Below the pieces are notes generated by a model. The model was given only the letters and a program-made list of their open reading frames with translations, was not told the DNA's origin and searched no databases. Below are positions 39,024 to 46,517 of a stretch of DNA of 60,794 nt, piece by piece. Position 1 is the stretch's first letter. Each line of letters opens with the position of its first letter. This stretch comes from Clostridia bacterium. Lineage in GTDB: Bacteria > Bacillota > Clostridia > Oscillospirales > Acutalibacteraceae. A program made the translations under genes and the position numbers. Location of the stretch: the NCBI GenBank assembly GCA_017461235.1, contig JAFTYU010000009.1, forward strand, positions 72,177 through 132,970. The letters are read 5' to 3'.

Positions 39024-40511
39024 TTAAAAGATGATTTCATCTTCATTATCTTCTGTAGTTTGGGGTTCAGTTGTTTTCTGCTGTTCCTTTGTGGTCTGCG
39101 GAGCAGTCGTACTGGTCTCTTGGGTTGTGCTTGAAGATGATGTTGATGGTTTGTTGTTGTTATTGGGATAAATTACATTGTAATTTGTGTTAGGTTCCAT
39201 TTTCGGAAGGGTAGTTGTGACACCGAAAATAGATGTTTCAGAAGTGAGCTCTGTAAGCTCTGCAATAGTGTTGCCGGGGTTGTATTGAGTCGGCGCTTGT
39301 GTTTGCTGAACGGGGATACCACCTTGCTGAAGAATGTCTTTTTCGGGGGAATCCGATGCAGTAACAAAGTAACCGCCAAAATAAAGACCGCCTAAAATTA
39401 AGCCTGCGAGAGCAACAAGCGAAAGAAGTATCGCGATTAAAATAATAATTCCTTTGCGCTTCTTCTTTTTCTTTTTACCCGGCTTTATGTCTGCTATAAC
39501 CTCCGCTTCAATTCTTGATTGCTCATATTTAGCAATTTCATCAGGTGTTGCAGAGAGTTTAAAAATAACTTCATCCGCGTATTTATCAACCATAGAGTAT
39601 AATTCGTTTGTAGCTTCGGTAATAAGATTATCAACACTTTCGCCGCAATCCGCAAAAAGCTTTTTGACAACTATTTTATCTGCGGTAGCAACGCTTATGA
39701 AAGCGTAGTAGCAGATGATTTCGTCACCGCTTTTTTCGCGGAAAATATTTGAAACCGTGGCACCGATTTCAGTACTGCGCAATTCCATAGCACCTTTTGC
39801 AAGCTGTGCCGTGTATTGTTTAGGGTCATCAATACCTGTATCATTAACGAAAGGGGTAAAGAACACATATTCACCGTAACCTTCGCAAGCTCTGATATCT
39901 TCTTTGAGCATTTTAGAGGCAGGGGTGGAAGGAACGGACATTCTTATGTTATTAGATTTAAGCTTATCAACGATATTTTCTGCCTTCAAGGATGCGCGTG
40001 AAGAATCAGCAATTTCATTAAGTGAAGCTGTTTTGTCTTCCGCCTTGTTGAAGCAGGGTAAGTCTGAGTTTTCTAAAATATAGGGAACGACAGAGTCTTC
40101 CAAGGGGAAAACAACTATGTACTGTTCACCGTCTTTTATATAAAAACCACTGAAAAGACCGTCTTTTGATATAAGTTCGGTGCTTTCGTTGGGAACAAGG
40201 CAATGTGCCTTAAGAGTTTTTTCGTCAGATATCTTGTCACCGATAACTTCTGCAATGTTTTCACTGTATGCAGGAGTGAAGTTGAATGCTTTTATGAGTA
40301 TCGGCTTGAATTTAAGGTAAACTCCGGTTTCAACACCTAAAAGAAGAATGTTTGTATTGTCAATATATTCACTGATATCCGTAAACATCGCCTTTGGATC
40401 GGAAAAACTTTCAAAATAAATCGCGCTATCCGAAAGAGTTTCGGCAACAGTACGTTTTATATCGGCAAAAGCATGGCTGTTTTGCTCAAATGAATATGCT
40501 TTGATTATCAA
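39024..40511 (-). CDS. CinA-like membrane protein with Ser/Thr-rich outer tail
   Basis: A 495-residue protein of unusual build. Residues about 1-150 resemble the MoCF (CinA N-terminal) fold: CLVPNESTELISKDGLFSGFYI then YIVVFPLEDSVVPYI mirrors the CinA VP...GTAPGF...LPG...M block. Residues about 175-318 follow the CinA C-terminal (PncC) pattern, including LAKGAMELRSTEIGATVSNIF, but the active-site AESCTGG is replaced by VPSTPASK. A basic stop-transfer patch, one membrane helix (354-380) and a Thr/Ser/Gln/Asn-rich tail follow. The true cinA C-terminal domain gene and a sortase are the two genes upstream. Probably a catalytically dead paralogue with a surface role. Confidence 0.7.
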   Translation of the reverse strand: MIIKAYSFEQNSHAFADIKRTVAETLSDSAIYFESFSDPKAMFTDISEYIDNTNILLLGVETGVYLKFKPILIKAFNFTPAYSENIAEVIGDKISDEKTLKAHCLVPNESTELISKDGLFSGFYIKDGEQYIVVFPLEDSVVPYILENSDLPCFNKAEDKTASLNEIADSSRASLKAENIVDKLKSNNIRMSVPSTPASKMLKEDIRACEGYGEYVFFTPFVNDTGIDDPKQYTAQLAKGAMELRSTEIGATVSNIFREKSGDEIICYYAFISVATADKIVVKKLFADCGESVDNLITEATNELYSMVDKYADEVIFKLSATPDEIAKYEQSRIEAEVIADIKPGKKKKKKRKGIIILIAILLSLVALAGLILGGLYFGGYFVTASDSPEKDILQQGGIPVQQTQAPTQYNPGNTIAELTELTSETSIFGVTTTLPKMEPNTNYNVIYPNNNNKPSTSSSSTTQETSTTAPQTTKEQQKTTEPQTTEDNEDEIIF

Positions 40512-40532
40512 TTTTTACACCTCGTATTTGTA

Positions 40533-41606
40533 TCAATATAAAAAGAATTTTTTGTCGTTCTTGTAGGGATTCTGACTTGGGTCGCTGTAATAAGAGTCGG
40601 GATATTTTACAGGGGTATCTTTCATCGCTGCAAGATTTGTATCCACCTCGGGTGATTCGCCGTCGCGAACCATACGGGCAATAACAAGGAGTCTGGCGTC
40701 GTCGTATTCATAAGTACAGGTGCACAGAGTAACGATTGTGTCGGTAGGTAAAATATCAACACCTGTATCATAAAGCTTGCGTTTATCGATTTCTTCGATA
40801 TACTCCTCGTAACAAGCATCGGAGCAATGATTAAAGGTGAAATCGAAGAAATAACCGTTATCGCTGTCTGTTGAGCCGTTTGTAATAATTACGGCGTAGA
40901 TTTTCCAAGTGTGTTTTTCAAAAAGTGAATCATACTGAATGGTAGGATGCTTTTTAAAGAAGTCGATGCTCCTGTAGTTGAGCAGTCCGGCAAAACGGGA
41001 GCCGTCATTCATATTGTGCCCGTAAAGAAGTGTGTTGCGGTCAAAGGGCTCAAAGCTGTTTTTGTAGGAAGCGAAAACCGCACCGTAACTTGTGGCATTG
41101 CCGTAAAAGTCGTGGTTAAGATAATATTTGTTATTATCTGCCTGCACGACGGGTGTATCAATTTTAGTTCCGTCTATTTTTATATAGCCGACAGTCTGTG
41201 GATTGTTGGCATAGTGAAGTGCATAGTCACAAAGAATACCGTTAGGAAAATTGACGTTAATAAGTTCGGGGTATTTTTTGTAAAGATAAGCCCATTTTTC
41301 TTCTTCAGTCATAGATTCGAGTTCTTTTATGACATCTTCGGGAATAGTGGCTTGTTGGTGTTGCTTTTGTTCCTGTTTGAGAACAAGGAATTTTTCGATT
41401 CCGCGTTTGCCTAAAAACACGGAAGAAACTACAATAGCAACAATAAGAATAACGGAAATAATATTGAAAAGCACTTTTTTAGCTTGTTTTCTTTTTATTA
41501 ATTTTTCAATTGCAGTTTTTTGTGTTTCATCGTTACGGAAAACGGTTTCTTCAGCATCATGAAAATAGATGTAGGGAGAATTTTCGGTTTTTTTGTTTTT
41601 ACTCAT
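40533..41606 (-). CDS. Class B sortase
   Basis: A 357-residue membrane-anchored transpeptidase: N-terminal membrane helix (about 46-66), then the SrtB-type catalytic domain with His in LLYGHNM, Cys in TLCTCTYE and Arg in ARLLVIARMVR. It attaches surface proteins with NPQTN-like signals to peptidoglycan or pili. Its start overlaps the pncC-type gene by eight bases. No clear sorting-signal protein is encoded nearby except possibly the tail-bearing neighbour. Confidence 0.92.
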   Translation of the reverse strand: MSKNKKTENSPYIYFHDAEETVFRNDETQKTAIEKLIKRKQAKKVLFNIISVILIVAIVVSSVFLGKRGIEKFLVLKQEQKQHQQATIPEDVIKELESMTEEEKWAYLYKKYPELINVNFPNGILCDYALHYANNPQTVGYIKIDGTKIDTPVVQADNNKYYLNHDFYGNATSYGAVFASYKNSFEPFDRNTLLYGHNMNDGSRFAGLLNYRSIDFFKKHPTIQYDSLFEKHTWKIYAVIITNGSTDSDNGYFFDFTFNHCSDACYEEYIEEIDKRKLYDTGVDILPTDTIVTLCTCTYEYDDARLLVIARMVRDGESPEVDTNLAAMKDTPVKYPDSYYSDPSQNPYKNDKKFFLY

Positions 41607-42093
41607 TTATACCACCTAAAAGACTTAATGCCGTTTCTACGGCGGAAAGCCTGTTGTTTAATCTGATATTATCTTTGAATTTGTTGTTTAACTGTGTAAC
41701 CGTGGTGTTGTCCTTGTATGAAATTGCCACGTAAATTAACCCCACTTCTTTAAGTGTGTTATCTGAAAGAGGACCTGCAATTCCGGTGATACCTATGCCG
41801 ATGTCACTTTTAAGAGCCTTGCGTGCACCTTCAGCCATTTCACGGGCAGTTTGCTCGCTTACGGCACCGTAGGTATCTAAGGTTTGTGCTCTGACACCCA
41901 AAAGGTTGATTTTTACAAGGTTTGAATAACTGCATATACCGCCGTTATAAACAGCAGAAGCACCGCTGACATCAGTAATAATTTTACTGAGCCAACCGCC
42001 TGTGCAGGATTCTGCAAGTCCGAGAGTCAATTTTTTGCTTTTTAAGTTGTTAATAATATTTTCTGCTAAATTAATTAATTCGATTTCAGTCAT
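41599..42093 (-). CDS. pncC: CinA C-terminal domain / nicotinamide-nucleotide amidase
   Basis: A 164-residue stand-alone PncC-type enzyme that deamidates NMN to nicotinic acid mononucleotide in NAD recycling. It has GLAESCTGGWLSKIITDVSGAS, GGICSYSN, LDTYGAVSEQTAREMAEGARK and GITGIAGP. The MoCF half of full-length CinA is missing here but a diverged version is in the protein two genes downstream. The ATG at 42093 overlaps thiI by eight bases. Confidence 0.93.
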   Translation of the reverse strand: MTEIELINLAENIINNLKSKKLTLGLAESCTGGWLSKIITDVSGASAVYNGGICSYSNLVKINLLGVRAQTLDTYGAVSEQTAREMAEGARKALKSDIGIGITGIAGPLSDNTLKEVGLIYVAISYKDNTTVTQLNNKFKDNIRLNNRLSAVETALSLLGGINE

Positions 42094-43273
42094 TTTCAAC
42101 GCCGTCCGCAGTAATTGAAATACGTTTTATGCCATCATAAGCTCTTTGGCAAAGTCCGTCTATGTCAAGAGCTTTTTCTGCATCTTCGATATCGGGTAAA
42201 TGGGGTCTTGTTTTCGGGTGTTTTGGTGTGAATACGGTGCAACAATCTTCGAAGGGTTGAATTGAGATGTTGAACGTATCGATTTTACGGGATATTGTTA
42301 TTATCTCCTCTTTATCCATACCGATACAAGGACGGAAAACGGGGAATTCTGCCACAGCATCGGTACAACCTAAAGCGAGCGTTGTCTGACTTGCAACCTG
42401 TGCGACACTTTCACCTGTAATAAGGGCGTGACAATCGGTATTGCGTGCAAGCATATTTGAAAGACGCATCATAAATCGACGCATAATAATAGTGAAATAT
42501 TCTTCAGGACATTTTTCGCGTATTTCTTCCTGGATTTCGGTAAAGGGAACGGTGTACAGCCATATTCTGCCACTGTATCGGGCAACATTTGATAAAAGAT
42601 CGTGAACCTTTTCTTCAGCACGCAACGATGTATAGGGCGGTGATGCAAAGTGGATACCCACAAGGTCAAGTCCGCGCTTTGACATCATATAACCGGCAAC
42701 GGGACTGTCAATACCGCCTGAAATAAGTATAAGTGCTCTGCCCGATGAGCCGCAGGGCATACCGCCTGCACCCTTCAGCTGATTGCCGCGAACGTAAGCT
42801 TCATCGCGTATCTCTACGGTAACTGTGATATCAGGGTTTTTAACATCTACTTTAAGATGAGGGTAACATGACAAAAGTTTACCGCCTAATGTTGCGGATA
42901 TTTCGGGGGATTTAAAGGGAAATTTTTTGTCGGAGCGTTTAGCCTCAACCTTGAAGGTTTTGGCTTGCATAAGTTGGTCGCGAAGATATACGGGGGCGAG
43001 TTCGCAGATTTTGTCCATATCTTTTTCGCAGACACCTGCGCGCGAATAACCTGCAATGCCGAATACTCTTGAAATTTCATCTGCTGCGGCATCAAGGTCT
43101 GCAAATTCATCCAACGGAGCTACTGTGATGGTTGACTGTGATTTTTTAAACTCGAAATTTCCGAAGGGCTTGATTCTTCTGCGGATGTTTTTTACGAGCA
43201 TATCTTCAAAAGTTGAACGGTTAAGACCTTTAAGTGCTAATTCGCCGTCCTTGATAAGAATAATTTCTTTCAT
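42086..43273 (-). CDS. thiI: tRNA 4-thiouridine synthase ThiI
   Basis: A 395-residue enzyme that inserts sulfur at U8 of tRNA and serves thiamine thiazole synthesis. It has a ferredoxin-like/THUMP N-terminal half and a PP-loop LISGGIDSPVAGYMMSKRG. There is no C-terminal rhodanese domain, as in Bacillus, where a dedicated cysteine desulfurase hands over sulfur; such a gene lies directly upstream. The ATG at 43273 follows GGAAGGA. Confidence 0.95.
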   Translation of the reverse strand: MKEIILIKDGELALKGLNRSTFEDMLVKNIRRRIKPFGNFEFKKSQSTITVAPLDEFADLDAAADEISRVFGIAGYSRAGVCEKDMDKICELAPVYLRDQLMQAKTFKVEAKRSDKKFPFKSPEISATLGGKLLSCYPHLKVDVKNPDITVTVEIRDEAYVRGNQLKGAGGMPCGSSGRALILISGGIDSPVAGYMMSKRGLDLVGIHFASPPYTSLRAEEKVHDLLSNVARYSGRIWLYTVPFTEIQEEIREKCPEEYFTIIMRRFMMRLSNMLARNTDCHALITGESVAQVASQTTLALGCTDAVAEFPVFRPCIGMDKEEIITISRKIDTFNISIQPFEDCCTVFTPKHPKTRPHLPDIEDAEKALDIDGLCQRAYDGIKRISITADGVEND

Positions 43274-43294
43274 ATAAAATCCTTCCAAAGGGTA

Positions 43295-44424
43295 TTATTT
43301 TTTACCGTATTTTTGTGCCGCATCTCTGACGGCATCTATTAACAGGTGAACATCTTCCATAGTGTTGTATCGAGAAAAGCTGATTCTCACGGCACTGTCT
43401 ATTATATCAGGGGCAAGACCCATAGCTGTGAGAACGGGGCTTCTGTGTCCCGTTTTGCAAGCTGAACCTGCAGAAATGCATATACCCTTACTGTTCATAA
43501 AGTTTACGATAGGTTGGCTGGGGAGACCCGCAATTGAGATGTTTATGATGTAGGGTATAGCATCATCGGGTGAGTTTACGGTAACACAGCTTAAATCTTC
43601 TATGCCTGCCTGAAATTCGGATTTCAAAAGCTTTACGTAGTCATAATGCTTTTTGATATCCATTGCCTGTTCTGCGGCGGCACCGAAAGAGAAAATCGCG
43701 GGAGTGGCTTCTGTTCCCGAATGCATTGTTTTTTCCTGACCACCACCCAAAATATATGGCTTTATAAGATTGTTTGTTTTTATGTACAATCCGCCTACAC
43801 CTTTAAGGGCATGTATTTTATGACCGCTGACTGTAATTAAATCAGCATCAACGGTACGTGGATTTACAGGGATTTTGCCTAAAGCCTGCACACAGTCGGA
43901 ATGTATAATCGCCGGTGAGCCTGCGCGTTTAACCGCCTGACGGATTGCATTTACGGGAAGAACTGAACCTACTTCGTTATTAACTGCCATAACCGAAACG
44001 AGTATCGTATCGGCGTTAATGCTTTCGCAGAGCTCATCTTCGTTTATTCTGCCGTATTTGTCGGGAGATAATCTTACAACTTCAACACCTGATTTTTCGA
44101 GTTTACTTATTGGTTCGCTTACGCTCGGATGCTCAATAGCGGTAGTAACGATGCGGTTGCCGCGACGCCTGAGTTTTTCGTATGCGCCGAAAATGGCGGT
44201 GTTGTTGGCGGTTGTACCCGATGATGTGAAATAAAAATTATCTTCGGGCACGCCTAAAAGCTTACACACTTTTTTTCTGCTCTTTTTAAGTCGGGCAGCA
44301 GAGTCACTACCCATATCGTGTAAAGATGAAGGGTTGCCCCAGCATTCTGTTATGGCATTAAGAGCAGAATCTACTGCTTCACGGCAGGGTTTTTTGTAGC
44401 GCTGTTATCAAAATAAGAAGTCAA
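43295..44424 (-). pseudogene. Cysteine desulfurase (NifS/IscS family) with a frameshift near the start
   Basis: From TTG 44424 (after GGAAG) the frame reads TSYFDNSATK and then stops early. Adding one base to the six-T run at 44390-44395 restores KKPCREAVDSALNAI, TECWGNPSSLHDMG and the rest, giving about 376 residues, the family length. The downstream frame is intact: TSSGTTANNTAI, EHPSV, the PLP-lysine SGHKIHALKGVGG and the active Cys in SAGSACKTGHRSP. The locus pairs with thiI. It may be a sequencing or assembly error, phase variation or real loss; a downstream start at 44314 would lack the conserved N-terminus. Confidence 0.85.
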
Positions 44425-44468
44425 AACATTACTTCCTTTACTCAATTTAGGTTATTTATAATCAGTTT

Positions 44469-44498
44469 ATTATACAATATTATTATACTTCTTGTAAA
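44469..44498 (-). promoter_or_regulatory. Predicted promoter of the nifS-thiI run
   Basis: On the complement TTTACA (44498-44493), 18-base spacer, TATAAT (44474-44469), about 45 bases before TTG 44424. Confidence 0.5.
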
Positions 44499-44559
44499 TG
44501 GTTTTAAGTTAAGTTTTATTGTAAATTTATTGAATATTTTATGAATAAACGGAGAAAAT

Positions 44560-44740
44560 GGTGGTGAGTAAATATTTCATTGCTAGGATGAAAGAAATTA
44601 TCCGAACCGTGTTTTATACAGGCGGATTTCCATTCATCCTGTGCTAAAATACTTGCCAATCCGAAAGCCTTTCAAGACCGAAACGCCGAAAAGACTTGAA
44701 AAGATTCGCTTTTAGGCAGATTCGGATAACTCATTTCACC
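44560..44740 (+). other. Structured region upstream of ypeB
   Basis: Two large inverted repeats lie here: AGGATGAAAGAAATTATCCG (from 44586) with CGGATTTCCATTCATCCT (to 44641), and AATCCGAAAGCCTTTCAAG (from 44658) with CTTGAAAAG...GGCAGATTCGGAT (to 44728). No gene is visible. It may be a structured leader of ypeB or an intergenic repeat element. Confidence 0.5.
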
Positions 44741-44755
44741 CTAAGGAGCATAAAT

Positions 44756-46096
44756 ATGAGAAAAAGCAAACGACGTCTTATCAGAACGGTCAGTTTTTTG
44801 AGTGCGGTGATTGTTGCCCTTACTGTATGGGGAAGCGTGACCTCTTATAAACTTTCACAGGCAGAAAAATCTGTCAGAGCATCTAACGAAAGAGCCCTTA
44901 CTCAATTGGGGACATACCTTGACGATATAAGCCTTAATTTGCAAAAATGCATGTACTGTAACGGAAATACTATGCTGTCAACCGTGTCAACAAAATTATG
45001 GCGCTCGAGCTCATCTGCAAAAGAGAGCTTATCTGAACTTACGGACGGTAACACCGAAATATCGGGTGTTTATAAATTTTTATCACAGGTTGGCGAATAC
45101 ACCCTTGCGCTTAACGAGCGTATCGCTAACGGTGAAAAAATTTCCGCAGCGGAAACAGAAAATCTTAATAAACTTCTTGATTATGCTCAAAAACTCAGTG
45201 TTAACATCAACTATCTTATAGAGCAGGAAGAAAACGGTTTACTTGATTTTGAAGAAATTAAAACAACATTACAGAATGATAGCGGAGAAAGATTCTATCT
45301 GGGGGATGAACTCAATGATGCCAACCAGTCCCTGAATGATTATCCCACATTGATATATGACGGTCCTTTTTCAGACCATATTCTCAATAAAACTTCTGCA
45401 GTTACGGAAAAAATGGAAACAGTAACAGAGACACAGGCGAAGGACAAAGCGGCAGAGTTTTTGAGTATAGGAAGCAATGAACTTAAATTTCTGAGCAAAA
45501 CACAGAATAATCTGAGCACTTATACATTTTTTAATTCCGATTATACCGTTTCCGTGACACAGAAGGGCGGTATTGTCAGTAGTTTTATAACTTCTGATTT
45601 TGTTTCACAGATAGAGCTTTCATCCGAGCAGGCAATAAAAAATGCCGTGGAATTTCTTAATGAACATGGTTACGATAAAATCAAGGAAAGTTATTATTCC
45701 ACAACTGACGGCATATGCACAATTAACTTTTCATACTACGATAACGGCATAACTTATTACACGGATTTGATTAAGGTGAGTGTGGCTCTTGATACGGGGG
45801 ATATAACAGCTTTTGATGCAACGGGATATCTGATGAACCACAAAACACGTGCTGTAGAAAAAAATGTGAAATACACACCCACAGACGGAAAAAAGCTCTT
45901 GAATCCCAATCTTAAGGTTCTTTCGTATAAAAAAGCGTTTATTCCCACTGAATGGGAAACTGAACTCTACGTGTACGAATATCATTGCGTTGATAAGGAA
46001 GAACAGGAAGTATTGATATATATTGACCCCGTCACAGGGGACGAAAAGGATATTCTTATTCTTCTTTATACTGACGGCGGTGTGTTGACGAAGTGA
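44756..46096 (+). CDS. ypeB: Germination protein YpeB
   Basis: A 446-residue protein with an N-terminal anchor (TVSFLSAVIVALTVWGSV), a long helical region, and C-terminal PepSY domains (three segments between about 240 and 440, for example AIKNAVEFLNEHGY and DPVTGDEKDI). YpeB stabilises the cortex-lytic enzyme SleB in the spore. Normally sleB is the neighbouring gene; it is not present here. The ATG at 44756 follows AAGGAG; an upstream in-frame start at 44696 is unlikely. Confidence 0.92.
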   Translation: MRKSKRRLIRTVSFLSAVIVALTVWGSVTSYKLSQAEKSVRASNERALTQLGTYLDDISLNLQKCMYCNGNTMLSTVSTKLWRSSSSAKESLSELTDGNTEISGVYKFLSQVGEYTLALNERIANGEKISAAETENLNKLLDYAQKLSVNINYLIEQEENGLLDFEEIKTTLQNDSGERFYLGDELNDANQSLNDYPTLIYDGPFSDHILNKTSAVTEKMETVTETQAKDKAAEFLSIGSNELKFLSKTQNNLSTYTFFNSDYTVSVTQKGGIVSSFITSDFVSQIELSSEQAIKNAVEFLNEHGYDKIKESYYSTTDGICTINFSYYDNGITYYTDLIKVSVALDTGDITAFDATGYLMNHKTRAVEKNVKYTPTDGKKLLNPNLKVLSYKKAFIPTEWETELYVYEYHCVDKEEQEVLIYIDPVTGDEKDILILLYTDGGVLTK

Positions 46097-46170
46097 TGTA
46101 TAAAATATATTAATCTGTAAATAATTATAACGGAGTTTTGGGTATATTACTCCGGAAAGGACGTGAGTTT

Positions 46171-46455
46171 ATGAAGAAATTTATTACAATAGTTTCTGCG
46201 TTGGTTCTTGTTGGATGTATTGCGGTAGTTTTCTACGGTTGCGGTGCTGATGATAAAGAAATGACAACTACAACACCTACAGTTTCAACAACAAACACTG
46301 TTACAACGACTGAAAACAGAACGAACGCCGGTATGATTACCGATGTATCCGGCGACGATGACGGTGCATTAGGTGATGTTGTAACCGATGTATCGGAGGG
46401 TATTTCCCGAATGGTAACAGATATGTCAGAAGATGTTTCGCAGATATTGGAATAA
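46171..46455 (+). CDS. Small Thr-rich putative lipoprotein
   Basis: A 94-residue protein: MKKFITIVSALVLVGCIAVVFYGCGADDK looks like a lipoprotein signal with a cysteine after FYG, then a Thr-rich stretch and three near-repeats DVSGD/DVSEG/DMSEDVS. The start follows GGAAAGGACG. It is downstream of ypeB in the same direction, with a small CGGAGT/ACTCCG hairpin between. No family recognised. Confidence 0.65.
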   Translation: MKKFITIVSALVLVGCIAVVFYGCGADDKEMTTTTPTVSTTNTVTTTENRTNAGMITDVSGDDDGALGDVVTDVSEGISRMVTDMSEDVSQILE

Positions 46456-46471
46456 CTTTTCATAACAACAA

Positions 46472-46512
46472 AAAAGGAGATGTAAAAAACGAGAGTTTTT
46501 TACATCTCCTTT
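46472..46512 (+). terminator. Bidirectional terminator between convergent genes
   Basis: AAAGGAGATGTAAAAAAC / GTTTTTTACATCTCCTTT, an 18-bp perfect stem with a 4-base loop, after the small lipoprotein gene and before the end of the leftward zinc-ribbon gene. Confidence 0.85.
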
Positions 46513-46517
46513 ATATG

